NCBI GenBank assembly: GCA_024291935.2
Contig: CM044309.1
Span: 101,457,628 to 101,521,627 of the forward strand
Length of the DNA stretch: 64,000 nt
Origin: Okapia johnstoni
Lineage: Eukaryota; Chordata; Mammalia; Artiodactyla; Giraffidae
Direction of reading: 5' to 3'
Part shown: positions 34,423-45,890 of the stretch, one piece after another
Layout of the letters: every line of letters starts with the position of its first letter
How positions within the stretch are numbered: position 1 is the stretch's first letter
The notes under the pieces: model-generated
What the model was told of the DNA's origin: nothing
The model's input: the letters and a program-made list of their open reading frames with translations, nothing else
The model's database searches: none
Program-made: the position numbers and the translations under genes

Positions 34423-34670
34423 ATATAACATGCTGTGTGCCTGCTGCATGCAAAGTTGCTTCAGTCGTGTCTGACTCTTTGTGACCCTATGGACTATAGC
34501 CCTCCAGGCTCACTGTCCATAGAATTCTCCAGGCAAAAATACTGGAGTGGGTTGCCATTTCCTTCTCCAGGGGGTCATCCTGAACCAGGGATCGAACCCA
34601 CGACTCCTGTGCCTCCTGCATTGCAGGTGGATTCTTTACCACTGAGCCACTGGGGAAGCCCCATATAACA
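34423..34670 (-). repeat. Bov-tA SINE with 8-bp target-site duplication
   Basis: The body 34,431-34,662 is flanked by 'atataaca' (34,423-34,430; 34,663-34,670). The reversed B box 'agggatcgaacc' is intact. Confidence 0.95.
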
Positions 34671-35111
34671 CAGACTCAGTAATTTTTTACCTTCAGCTGG
34701 AAGAGGGTGTTTAGCACACAGTCACCTGGTCAGTGTGCCATGGGAGGACAGCATTAGAGACTGTGCTCAAGGTACTGCAGGAGCACTAACATGGGAGCAC
34801 CTGGGCTTCACAACAGAGAGGACTGGAACTGTGACTTGAAGCCAGGTGAAAGGTGCTGGAGGAGCCACTGGGAAGAGTAAAGGGTATTTCAGGAGAGGAG
34901 AACACATGAAAGCAAAACAGACATCAGCTCATTCCTGGGCCCACACTTCTCTGGCTTGGTTCAGGGGATTAGTGTGAAGAAGAAAGTAACAGCAGAATGG
35001 CTAGAGACCTAAGCATAGATCAAACCATGAAAGATCATATGTATCTGCTGAGGTGTTTAGATTTTATCCGGAATGTGATGAAGTACCATTGAAAAATGTA
35101 GAGGAATGACT

Positions 35112-35306
35112 TGGGCTTCCCCAGTGGCTCAGTGGTAAAGAATCCGCCTGCAAGGCAATAGATGTGGGTTTGATCCGTGGGTTGGGAAAATCCTCCGGAG
35201 GAGGGCAATGGAGAATCCCATGGACAGAGGAACCTAGTGGGCTACAAGTCCATAGGGTCGTAAAGAGTCAGACACAGCTAAAGTGACTGAGCATGCAGGC
35301 ATGCAT
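35112..35306 (+). repeat. Bov-tA SINE, internal deletion
   Basis: Runs from 'ttgggcttccccagtggctc' to 'cacagctaaagtgactgagc'. Compared with the other copies it lacks about 30 bp of the middle ('cccactccagtattcttgcc'), joining 'gaggagggcaatgg' directly to 'agaatcccatggac'. Confidence 0.92.
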
Positions 35307-35900
35307 GATGTGAACACATTGGAACAGAAAGATTGCTCTGGCTGAAGTTAAGATTGGTTTGGAAGGAGTCTTACTGTGATTAAGGAAAAGATCTAGCTAA
35401 AATGAGCATGACAAAGCCTTAAATTAAACCAGATACAAGGATGGCAAAAAAGAGAAAAATTGAGCACTATCTAGATGGTTTGTTCAAGCTGTAGAATCTA
35501 ATTATATTGAAAGAGGAGGAAAATAGGCTTGCAGATGTGCAGTTTGAAGGAGTAGGTAGTTGATGGAGTTATTTATGAAGATAAGGAGTTCTGGGGAAGG
35601 AGACCGTCCAGAGTAGTAAAGGACAAGTTCAGTTTTTTACCTGTTTATTTTAAGGGGTGTTGGTAACACATGAATAAAGAGGCAGGAAACATATTTATGA
35701 AATCCTTGAGAGAAAATTGCTCCAGAGATTTAGATCTGGGGAGATTTAACATATTGACATGTAGTCTACCTATAGAGTTTGGTCCTCTGTGAGAATAATA
35801 AGGACTGAAGAACCAAATATGGGGTTAGTGAAGAAAGAGAAATCATCATGTTGGATTTACAGGAAAGGAGTAAGAAGAATCCAGAAGAGCATAGAACCTC

Positions 35901-36481
35901 AGGAGCTAAGTTAACTCTAACCAATAGAACCAGTAAAATCAGTGCTCATTCTGTCCACTGAACTAGGGAACCAAGAAGTCAGTGGTGAATCATCCAGGGA
36001 AGTTTCTGTGATGGGTTAAGGGGGTGAAGACAGAGAGTGCGCTAACTTGAAGACAAATTAGGGTATAATTATTTCAGTTTTATATTTTTTAACAATTTTT
36101 ATTTTAAAATAGGAGTCATTTGCCTGGTTCTTAAGGTGAAGGAATGGAACTAGTAGAAACAGAGCAGTTACAAATAACGGAAAAAAGACAACCAATAGGG
36201 TGACATTGCCAGAGGAAATTAGGGGATAGGTTTCATTGTATTAGTAAAGACCTGCATCTTAGGAAGAAAGTAGATACCTATTATCCTCAGAGAAGAAGGT
36301 GGAAAGAAATTCCAGACATTCAGAGTAAAGTTTTCAAAGCTTTGGTTTATCTGGTAAAGAGATGAAAATAGTAATCATGACTATCTCATCAGGAGGGTTG
36401 AAATAGTTATGATTATTATTTCCATAGAGGTGGCTGTAAGAATTAAATGAGATAACATAAATAAAGTGCTCAGCAGCACTA
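35901..36481. other. unique sequence with MIR 3' fragment
   Basis: Non-coding. A MIR 3' piece lies at about 36,400-36,475 ('taagaattaaatgagataac'). Confidence 0.45.
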
Positions 36482-36682
36482 TTGTTGTTTAGTCACTAAA
36501 TCATGTCCAACTCTTTGCGATCCCAAGGACTGTAACCTGCTAGGCTCCTCTGTCCATAGGATTTCCCGAGCAAGAATGCTGGAGTGGGTTGCCATTCCCT
36601 TCTCCAGGTGATCTTCCTGAGCCAGGGATCAAACCCGCATCTCCTGCATTGAAAGGCAGATTCTTTACCACTGAGCCGAGAG
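36482..36682 (-). repeat. Bov-tA SINE
   Basis: Minus-strand copy from 'ttgttgtttagtcactaaat' to 'gattctttaccactgagccg'. The last few head bases are missing at the right. Confidence 0.93.
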
Positions 36683-37157
36683 ATCACCACCATAGTTGTG
36701 AACTACTGTTGTTATAATTAGGTACCCATTTTCTTTCTGTCTTTGCCTCATGACCTAGGCCATCTCATCACTGCCACCATCACACTCCTACCAATGCCAT
36801 AACCACTTCCCCAGGATTAATCATAGGTGTCCTACAGAGAGAAGGTCAAGTTAGACATAAAGACATCCTTCAGCATTCTGGTCCGTGGTTATATTGATTT
36901 CTTTACACTTTGAGGTTCGGGATCACACAGGTTAGCACTTAAAATTTCATCATCTCTAAAGTGAAGGATTTAGTCTAGGTTATACTAGTTATTGATAACA
37001 GATAACCCTACATCTCAGTGGCCTACCACAACAAAAACTGTTTTTCTAGCTCACACAGAGGCTCCTGGGAGGAGGAGGGACAGGGAGGGGGCGCTGGGCA
37101 GCTGTCCTCCCTGCTCCCGACTCTGTGTTTCAACTTTTGTGTCTTTCACCACTGCTA
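36683..37157. other. mixed old sequence, G-quadruplex motif
   Basis: MIR-like traces at about 36,925-36,985 ('ttcatcatctctaaagtgaa') are followed by an unclassified repeat-like stretch ('ctcagtggcctaccacaaca'). 37,077-37,098 is G3-ACA-G3-A-G5-CGCT-G3, a four-run quadruplex motif. No coding content. Confidence 0.5.
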
Positions 37158-37503
37158 GGGGGCTGCATGTGTATGGTTCCTTCAGATTCACTTACCGAAA
37201 ATCTAATGCCTGAGGTGATGATATTAGGAAATGGGGCTTTGGGGAGGTGATTAGGCCCTGAGAGCAGATCCCTCATGAATGGGATTATTGTCCTCATGAA
37301 AGAGAGTCCAGAGAGCTAGTTTGCCCCTTCCACCTGTGAGGACACAATGAGAAGTCTGATCTGGGAAAAGGTACTCACCCAACAGTGCTGGCACCTCGTC
37401 TTGGACTTCTGACCTCTAGCGCAGTAAGAAATAGGTTTCTGTTGCTCATAAGGCACCTAGTCTATGGTATTTTGTTATTACAGCACAAAGGGACTAAGAC
37501 AAC
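37158..37503 (+). mobile_element. solo LTR, MaLR-like (MST/MLT type)
   Basis: About 345 bp with MaLR LTR phrases in order: 'aaaatctaatgcctgaggtg', 'ggaggtgattaggccctgag', 'atccctcatgaatgggatta', 'cttccacctgtgaggacaca', 'cgtcttggacttctgacctc', 'taagaaataggtttctgttg' and the end 'attttgttattacagcacaa' with 'gggactaagaca'. No internal retroviral sequence lies beside it, so it is a solo LTR left by recombination. The subfamily name is uncertain. Confidence 0.65.
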
Positions 37504-37767
37504 CATGAAACTTCCTCCTTCATTGCTAAAAAGAAAGGAAATGAAGACGCATGCTCCAGTTCTTTAATGTTTCCACCAATATATGACACACAAACCTTCC
37601 TTTTTTTTTTCTCTTTTTGTCAAAGCACGCCACACGATCTACCTTAAGTTCAAGGAGCTGAGAAATGTAATTTCCCCAGGTACTCAGAAGAGAGGAGAGT
37701 CAGAAATATTAGTGAACAACAGGAATATCTACTACAAGGAAACTGACTGGATAGACTTTAAGGTTCG

Positions 37768-37940
37768 ATTGAGCGACTTCACTTTCACTTTCCACTTTCA
37801 TGCACTGGAGAAGGAAATGGCAACCCACTCCAGTGTTCTTGCCTGGAGAATCCCAGGGACGACGGAGCCTAGTGGGCTGCTGTCTAAGGGGTCGCACAGA
37901 GTCGGACACGACTGAAGCGACCTAGCAGCAGCAGCAGCAG
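37768..37940 (+). repeat. Bov-A2 SINE, 5'-truncated to linker and right monomer
   Basis: Starts at the linker 'gagcgacttcactttcactt', then the right monomer and the (AGC)n tail, 'agcagcagcagcagcag'. The left monomer is missing. Confidence 0.93.
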
Positions 37941-37984
37941 ATCTTTCATTTCAATTGTTTCACATATGTTTTCCTTTTCAGTAA

Positions 37985-38060
37985 GGTTGCAATATCCCTG
38001 AGTACAAGGACTATGCCAAATACAAGAGAGTCAATCAACAGTTAAACAAATGACTGATGC
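37985..38060 (+). repeat. L2 3' end fragment
   Basis: 'caatatccctgagtacaagg' with 'actatgcc' and an ending 'caacagttaaacaaatgact' fits a diverged L2 terminus. Confidence 0.45.
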
Positions 38061-39195
38061 TGTTAGAATTTAAGGACAAAATGAATCTTCTGTCAAATTG
38101 CATCCACAGCCTCCAAACTACGTATACTCGGTTTTATTTTGGAAGTAGATAAGAGATGTAGTCCCTGTTCTAAAAAGAAGTTTATCCTCTAATTGGGTGA
38201 TAAATTAGGTATGTTTTTGGAAACCACTAAGTAACATATACACATGGGCAAAATAATTTAGTATCCTTGACAATGGTGAGAAACAGTGCATCGTGGACCT
38301 GGGCACTTGTTTTTCTGAGCTACTGACATTTTACTATACTAGTGAGCTCTTTGGGGGTGCCGTGGCTCCTGTGGGATAATTTTTTAGGTTTTATTGCTGT
38401 AAAATGCGATTTGCTACCTCGGATTTGCCTTGGATGAGGAGTGACGACAGAGGATGAGCTCATTTATGGAGTCAGCTGCTAAGGGGAGTGGCTAGTCCAT
38501 GAAGCCTGAGTTTCAAAGGGTCAGGAATCAGAACTGTCCCTTCATTCACTTTTGTAATTTAAGAATAACTTGGAGGAGGGGTGGAGTCCCCAGTAAAATA
38601 TTTAAACTTAACAATTGTAACTAAGATCTTTTGTTTATAAAATGCCAACTCTAGAACCACCTTGGGAGGCCATGTGAATGAACAGCGTATATGTGCTTTC
38701 GTGCATGACAAGGAAAGGCGAAGGATATAGGCAACGAAGAAAATCCTAACTATGTCTGGGATAATCACCTGCTAGGTCTGTTGGGAAGAAGAGGAAGGTC
38801 TGAGAGTCATGGTTCCAAAGAAGCATTGCAGGTCCAAAGGCCACTGCTTTAAAGGAAGTTGTAATAATAGCTTTACCCTGCACCAGATCATGGGCCATCC
38901 CTCCTTGAAACACTATACAGCTTGCCACTTCCTCTCTAAGAGGAAACAGTGGTGGAGCAGTCTCAACAAGAGGTCCAAAGAAAATGATCCATGTTGATCA
39001 GACAGTGAGACACAATGCCAGGGAGGATATAACCTAAACCTGAAAATCATGCCAGGAGACAATGAAAAGATCTCCCTAAACACTTATAAGAGCTGTATTA
39101 ATGACAGAAGCCAAAGAAAATTGGCTTTATATAATGTGTTCTCTGATCTCAATTTTCCATAGGTTTTGAGATTGTGGGGACAGAAAGAAGATCTT
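38061..39195. other. unique sequence without a gene
   Basis: No repeat or gene recognised. Frames of about 60 codons near 38,560-39,000 on both strands lack recognisable content. Confidence 0.4.
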
Positions 39196-39490
39196 GCTCA
39201 ACTTTGCATCCTCAGTATGTAGCCCAGCACCTGCCTGGCACATGGTAAGTGCTTACAAAGCATCAGTAGAATGGACAAATATGTGAGTGTCAAATGGTTG
39301 AATGGATGAATGAACTCATGGACAGCTTTGCTCCAAGTAATAGGCTAACTTGAGAAGGCCTGGTTTTAGTGTGAGTCATGCTACAGAGTAACTAGAGACT
39401 TTTCACAAGTTCTTTAACCTCTTGAGGCCTTGGTTACATTGGTGATGTGCAGAGACAGGGCTGGATGATCTTTGGTGTGCCTCTGTGCCA
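39196..39490 (+). repeat. L2 3' end, then MIR-like fragment
   Basis: 39,196-39,315: 'tagcccagcacctgcctggc', 'acatggtaagtgcttaca' and 'gaatggatgaatgaactc' form an L2 terminus. 39,350-39,490: 'cacaagttctttaacctctt' with 'gaggccttggttac' resembles the MIR centre. Confidence 0.6.
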
Positions 39491-40829
39491 TATTATTAAT
39501 GGTACCTGCATGAACATTTGGCTTCTCAGCTAAGTCAGGACACAACAGATATTTATGGAAAGGTTGACATCAAAGACAAACCATGACATTCTACCTAAAG
39601 TTTTTTATTGTTGTTGTTCTTTATGAGCAGAGCATTGAACTAACTGGATGATCCATTGTCTGAGAGAGGATGGTAATCCTTTTTGGCCCATACTTGCCAT
39701 TTGAGCCCAAGAAACCAGATTTCATTCAACTTTTGAATCTTCACTAAGTAGTGCTTTTGATGTAGAAGTATATGTTTATTTGTTAAATTGAAGTCAATTA
39801 TATTATTTTATTTTTTATTTTTTCCTAAAAAATAAGAGACCTATTTCTTCTATTTCCCCTTACCCATATATTAAGACCCCCCAAAATAGTCTGGGTAGAA
39901 AGTGACCCACTTAAGTTTCCTTCCTCTTGACCCATAAAGCTGTAAGAATCACCTGGGATGGACTATGTGTTCAAATGCAGTTATCTCTGAGTACAGCTCC
40001 AGACTGATTAAATCTGAAGAACATCTCCAAATGTTTGAGAACCTCTCTCTCCTTGGGCAGGCAGTGGGAAGGAAACAGCAACATTAGGCAGTAAGGTGAA
40101 GCTAGGATGATCTCACGTTAAGATGACATTTTATCACTGTAGAATGGTGCAAGTTATAGTACAGCATCACAAGATGCATCAAAGTGCAGCACCCCAGCCC
40201 CTTTCTGGGCCTCTGAGCATCACCATTTACTCCATCCCGGGACAGTAACAGCTCTCTGATATGGTAGGTAGATACAGGAGTGACTGCCCTGCCAGGATTT
40301 CAGTGCTGGTGAGCAAAGACCAGCCACAGAAACTGCTCTAAGTGGGAATAGAACAATATTTATGTGGCTCAGAGTTGTTTATGGAAAACAGGGTCTCTTT
40401 TTCATCTCTCTGACATGACAGAAGGAGTTCCACAGCCAGGGGCACTTGGAGTCAACTGTAAATTGTTTTCCTTGCTGTCATTTTGAAATACGCAGACTGG
40501 AGGACTGGTAGGAAGAGTGTCTGTCTATCACACTGGGGTCGGCAGGAGCCTCTCTTTCTTCCTCCACCTCGTCTCATGGTGCTAACATCCTCTCCAGGGG
40601 CACTAGGATGAAAAGCATTCACTGTACTCATTCAATTCTCTTGAAGTTAATTTGGCTTTACATACAGATCTTAGCAAGGGTCTGGGACCAGGTGTGTGTT
40701 GGCTTCATCTCTGACATCATTAGAGTATGTTTCTGTCCTTTGCTCATTCATCTCCATACCACTCCCTATGGGTAGATTTAATTCCCCATTTTTAGAAAAA
40801 GAAGTTCAGCTCAAGGGACATTTATGTGG
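39491..40829. other. unique sequence without a gene
   Basis: About 1.3 kb of non-coding sequence with no recognised repeat. Confidence 0.4.
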
Positions 40830-41046
40830 GACAATTTATGTGAAAAGCACTGTTCTGGGTACTGACGGGAAGATGAAAAGTGGCAAAACCTAGTTGAGGA
40901 GCTCACAATTTGGCATGAAATCGCTTACAGAAATAACTTTAATCAATCTAGCAGGAAGCTAGATGAAGGAAGGCATTAATGTCAACTAGCAGGATTTGGA
41001 AAGACTTGTTGGAGAAGAGTCTTTAAAGTAAAAATGTAACTGGAAT
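40830..41046 (-). repeat. L2 3' end fragment
   Basis: 'aaaagcactgttctgggtac' and 'cctagttgaggagctcacaa' fit the reversed L2 3' UTR. Confidence 0.5.
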
Positions 41047-41272
41047 TGTTCACACCATGTGTGCTGCATGCTAAGTCACTACGACTCTTTGCAACCCTAC
41101 AGACCATAGCTCACCAGGCTCCTCTGTCCATGGGATTCTCCAGGCAAGAATACTGGAGTGGGTTGCCATACCCTCCTCCAGGGGATATTCCCGACCCAGG
41201 GATCAGACCGACATTTCTTACATCTCCTGCATTGGTGGTCAGGTTCTTTACCACAGGGAAGCCATGTTCACA
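41047..41272 (-). repeat. Bov-tA SINE with 8-bp target-site duplication
   Basis: The body 41,055-41,264 is flanked by 'tgttcaca' (41,047-41,054; 41,265-41,272). The head is shortened and the B-box area mutated ('agggatcagaccg'). Confidence 0.94.
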
Positions 41273-41689
41273 AGTAGAACTACTATATTAGTAGTTCTAA
41301 TAGCCAGGTCCTGGGAAATGTAGGTGCTGACAAGGTCGGGCACCCAGAATTTGAGGACAAGTTCACAAAATAATTTCCTCTTTAACTGAAGGAAATGGAA
41401 TGAACAGCAATAACAAAAAGATTCTGCATTTGCAGAAGTTACCCACAATCTGTAGTTGCATCACTATAAATAAGGCATCTCCTAAATCCTATCTCAATTA
41501 GACTGTTTCTCAAATCAACTTTAAAAAACCATGGTCTATAAACATTAAGTCTGATGTCATAACAGGAAAGTGAAGGGTCTGCTTGGAATCCAGAAAAATT
41601 AGAGGACAGGAATTAATTAGAGCTTTTCAGGTTTTGTCTTGGGCAGTTATCCAAGAAAAGTTTCTAAAATAATGTATGTAACTTGTTTG
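41273..41689. other. unique sequence, nothing recognised
   Basis: Non-coding; no named repeat. Confidence 0.4.
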
Positions 41690-42918
41690 GTTGTTTTTGT
41701 TCAGATGCTCAGTCATGTCTGACTCTTTGCGGCCCCATGGACTGCAGCACGCCAGACTTCCCTGTCCTTCACCATCTCCCGGAGCTTGCTCAAACTCATG
41801 TCCACTGAGTTGGTGATGCCCTCCAACCATCTGTCCTCTGTCATCCCCTTCTCTTCCTGCTTTCAATCTTTCCCAGCATCAGGCTCTTTTCTAATGAGTC
41901 AGCTCTTTGCATCAGGTGGCCAGAGTACTGGAACTTAAACTTCAGCATCAGTCCTTCCAATGAATATTCAGGATTGATTTCCTTTAGGATTGATTGGTTT
42001 GATCCCCTTGAAGTCCAAGGAACTCTCAAGAATCTTCTCCAATAGCATAGTTCAAGAGTATCAGTTCTTCTGTGCTCAGCCTTCTTTTTGGTCCAACTCG
42101 CACATCCATACATGACTACTGGAAAAACCATAGCTTTGACTATACAGACTTTTGTTGGCAAAGTAATGTCTCTGCTTTTTTTTTTCAAGGTTTATGGAGT
42201 TATTTTATTTTAAGTATAATAGTTTCACCTAGACACAACTTAGAATTTATTCATGTGTTTGGTTTAATCGTAGGATGTGAGAAATGGTTGTTCTAAAATG
42301 AAAACCTCACTGTATTGGCAGAAGATGCAGCTCCTGGTGATTTTTTTTTTAATTTATTTATTTTAGTTGGAGGCTAATTACTTTACAATATTGTAGTAGT
42401 TTTTGCCACACATTGACATGAATCAGCCATGGGTTTACATGTGTTCCCCATCCTGAACCTCCTCCCACCTCCCTCCCCATCCCATCCCTCTGGGTCATCC
42501 CATTGCCCCAGCCCTGAGCATTTGTCTCATGCATCGAACATGGAATGGTGTTCTGTTTCACATATGATAATATACATGTTTCAATACTATTGTCCCAGAA
42601 CGTCCCACCCTCACCTTCTCCCTCAGAGTCCATAAGACTGTTCCATGCATCTGTGTCTCTTATTCTGTCTCACATATAGGGTTATCGTTACCATCTTTCA
42701 GATTCCATATATATGCATTAGTATACTGTATTGGTGTTTTTCTCTCTGGCTTACTTCACTCTGTATAATGGGCTCCAGTTTCATCCATCTCAATAGAACC
42801 GATTCAAATGTATTTTTTTTAATGGCTGAGTAATATTCTATTGTGTATATGTACCACAGCTTTTTAATATGTTGTCTAGGTTTGTCATGGCTTTTCTTTT
42901 AAGAAGCAAATATTTTGT
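41690..42918 (-). mobile_element. BovB 3' fragment split by an L1 insertion
   Basis: The BovB pieces are 41,690-42,180 and 42,859-42,918, both minus strand. The main piece has a 115-codon open stretch with KSRDITLPTKV, VVMYGCASWT and EINPEYSLEGL, the BovB C-terminal region. The second piece continues upstream ('tttttaatatgttgtctagg' then 'tttgtcatggc') exactly where the first stops. The L1 entered at a GCTTTTT/AA site. Confidence 0.94.
42176..42858 (-). mobile_element. ruminant L1 3' end with apparent 155-bp 3' transduction
   Basis: Read on the minus strand: a 5'-truncated L1 3' end (42,858 down to 42,341; phrases on the plus strand include 'catgaatcagccatgggttt', 'acttcactctgtataatggg' and 'atggctgagtaatattctat'), its own A-run (T10 at 42,341-42,350 on the plus strand), then 155 bp of non-L1 sequence (42,340 down to 42,186), then a second A-run (T10 at 42,176-42,185). 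An AATAAA signal sits 18 nt before the second A-run (TTTATT at 42,204-42,209). 'gcttttt' is duplicated at 42,174-42,180 and 42,859-42,865, and the plus-strand nick site reads CTTTTT/AA, the L1 endonuclease preference. Confidence 0.9.
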
Positions 42919-43708
42919 TTAGCTCAATGAAAATAGTTCTTAAAAACTTCTAAGTCTCTTTGTTCTAATTGTTGTTTCAATTATATTATGTTTTACAGTC
43001 CTGTTTTCCTCAATTTCATAATTCTCTGGGATGAAATTGTGTGTGGGTCTTTGTTCTAATAAATCAAGGTGTGAGTTATCCAATACATACAAGTGTTATA
43101 TCAAAGTATTACATATAGTATTTTCCAGATATTTTCATCTACAGATAAAGAAACCAAACCAAAGTTACCTATGAAGAGATCCTGAGCTACCTTAAAGGGG
43201 AAGCATTAATACACTGTATTAAATTTTCAGCTAAGTATAACATGGTTTTCCAGTGGAGTATAAATCTATATTTTCATGTATTTTTGTATCTGCCCAATGA
43301 ATTGCCTCAGCTCAATTTCTTGTCTCACATTAGTTCTATATAACACAAGGGAGTTTCTATCTTTTTCAAACTCCTGAACAGGCAAAAAAAAAAAAAAAAA
43401 TAGAATTGCCTAAAGAACATAAAATTGCCAACAGTTATACATATTGATGAATCAAGTAATTTGAGTGAAACTCACATAAGCAATGAAATTCAGAGTTAAG
43501 GTTAAAATTCATTACTTAACATCCAAAGTGCCCTACAGGAATCTCAAAACTGTGGGTGGCCTCTTATTCTGTATGTGCAGAAACTCTAGGCTGTGAGAGC
43601 GGATATTCAGAAGTTTTAGGTTTCATTTTGACTTTGTTCATTTGAGCTAGTGTAGTGCTTCAGGTCAATGCTGTGTTTAAAGAGTGTTGGTATGGAATGT
43701 GGTCCCTC
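42919..43708. other. unique sequence with A17 run
   Basis: AT-rich and non-coding. A17 homopolymer at 43,384-43,400. No gene. Confidence 0.5.
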
Positions 43709-43766
43709 CCCATCCTTCCTTTCTCCCTTCCTTCCTTCCTTCCATCCATCCATCCACCCTTCCATT
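43709..43766. repeat. (TTCC)n(ATCC)n microsatellite
   Basis: TTCC units grade into CATC units: 'cttccttccttccttccatc' then 'catccatccaccc'. Confidence 0.9.
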
Positions 43767-45569
43767 CATATCTTAACTAGCTTTTTCATGCTGCTCCAGG
43801 GAAAACTAATGGAGTTGCCTTGGGGTCTTGAACAACACCCCTGTGTATGCTGCATAAATTTCTTTTAGCTGCAGGTAAACCAAAAGTTATGTTAAGTGAA
43901 AAAGAAAGGTAACAGCTGCTGAAATCTTTTTTGCTAGCCCACAGAGACTTCGTACCGCATATTACAAGCTGATGGGCAAAACCTTAACCTCCTCTCACCT
44001 GTAAAGAGGAAGAAAAATCCTCAACCTCTTTTTCAGGGGTACTATTTCCTTCATAGTTAAAAAAAATGTGGGAGATGATTTCTCCCTCTCTCTTTTTTTC
44101 TGTTATTTGTCAAGGAGAATGGTCTAGCAGTAAAAGAGTAAATTGAAAGGAACTCAGGTAGAAAAGGCCTGAGTGCTGGGAATGTAATTTTACAAGACTT
44201 GTTTCTTTTACTCTGTGTTTTTCTCCTTGAAGGAGATAACTCGATTTTATACTTTACTGTCTTATTAACAGAATGCATTTTGGAACCCTGCCACCGCTAA
44301 CAGTATCAGAAGGATTTAAGGCTGCTGAAATACACTTGAAGATTTAATTCTGCTGACTTCAGCTTGGATCTGGAGTAAAATCTAACCATAGATTAAGTGT
44401 TTAGCACTGTATATTGCGAGTGGTGCTTCTGGTCATAAATACTCATGTCTATTTCTGTTTCAGACAGCTCTCCACAGGTTTCCCACTCTGCACGGCACAC
44501 AATGCTTGCTTCCCAAATGAGGTTATTCTCTATAAGGCTACCCCTTCTATAACTCTTTTTATAGACTCAAGCCTCTGCTCTGTTGAGCAATTCATTACAA
44601 ACTCCCTGGTGTGCTTTGCGATAACAAACACTGGGTTACTGAGAAGAGCCTTCTAGAGAGGGAAGTCTGCATTTCCTTCCAGACAATATTTAATCTCATA
44701 GCAGCACTGACTAATAAAAGGAGAAGATCAATATGAAGCTGTATTGCTAGGATGAAAATTTACTAACACAGTCATTCATATCACAAGAACATCTGGTTAA
44801 AGCTTCAGGGCTCCCTTACTTTCTTAGTTATGATTTTATGAGTCTCTCCAGACTCCTTTTTAGGATTTTAGCAGGCATTTATAGCGGGCTGGACATTTTA
44901 ATCTTTTTAATGTGGTTATCTGATCTCGGCTTGGCTTTCTTACACTGACTGGTCATCTTCTCCACTTCTCGCTTATTGCACTTGAATCAAGTTATGATAA
45001 GCTCACCCTGTAACAGCTTCCAGTCCTAAGCGGGTCTAACTTCATGTAAGTGGCCTCCTGAGCTACTATTTATGGTCATTTCTGTGAGGCACTGTCTTTA
45101 AAACCTTGGCATTTAGTGCCTTCTTCCTCTCCCCATGACTTGGAATACATAAGGACTATTATAAATCATATGGCCAGGCCTGTAGATACACTCTTTGCTA
45201 GAAGAGATTTCTGAGGCCTGAGGGGCAAGCTGAGGAGTTCTGGTTTATGGCCCTGAACCAGACAGACACACGTGAGGCTGACTGAATGACGTTAGCCTGT
45301 GAGAGTCCGGCACAATCTTCCCATGGTCCTCCATGTGGTGGCTTGGTGAGATGCATGTCTGTGGTTGAATTTGCTTGTCTGCTGTGCATGAATCAGAATT
45401 TGGTCCCTTCAGGAGACATATTGATTTAAAAGTGGTAGATAGATGGAATACTAAAACCCACAGTGTAATTCAACAAAATGACCTAGAGTATAGAAGGTAA
45501 ATGTAAGCATAGTCTGACATCTAACGTGGTAACAAACCTGGACACCATGATACTGGAGGCAGAGGAGGT
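43767..45569. other. unique sequence, repeat-free
   Basis: About 1.8 kb without any repeat I recognise and without a credible exon. Confidence 0.45.
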
Positions 45570-45890
45570 GTAATATTTATGTTTATGCACCTACTATGTG
45601 TGGGGCCCTAACATACATTGGCATATTGAATTTTACAACAGTCTGAGGAAGATATTTGAGGTAGGATTTTTTCTTTAATTGAACACCCAGTATAAATCAG
45701 CCGCTGGAACAAGTGCTTAATACGTTTGTTGTTTCGTCTGCTTCTCATAACAATCCAAGGAAGCAGGTGCTATTATTACTCTCATTTGGTAAGTGAGGAA
45801 GTTGAGTCGTAGACTCAGTTACCTGCTTCTGCCAAATAGCCAGGCAACACAGGGATTCTAACCCGGAGTGTCTAACTGGACTGCCTTTCC
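45570..45890 (-). repeat. two MIR SINEs in the same orientation
   Basis: 45,570-45,665 has 'atgcacctactatgtgtggg'. 45,680-45,890 has 'caatccaaggaagcaggtgc', 'ctcatttggtaagtgaggaa' and 'cagggattctaacccggagt'. Both are reversed MIR. Confidence 0.7.

Larger units (their letters stand above)
34335..35900 (-). repeat. L2 LINE, third block, split by two SINEs
   Basis: Reversed L2 beginning 'tttaacgaatatttactgag', continuing with 'gtgacttgaagccaggtgaa', 'tgtttagattttatccggaa', 'agattgctctggctgaagtt' and 'agttcagttttttacctgtt', fading out near 35,900. SINEs interrupt it at 34,431-34,662 and 35,112-35,306. Confidence 0.75.

Noticed and set aside
37158..37503. LTR as part of a full endogenous retrovirus
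   Set aside because: There is no gag, pol or env-like sequence, primer-binding site or partner LTR nearby. It is a solo LTR at most.
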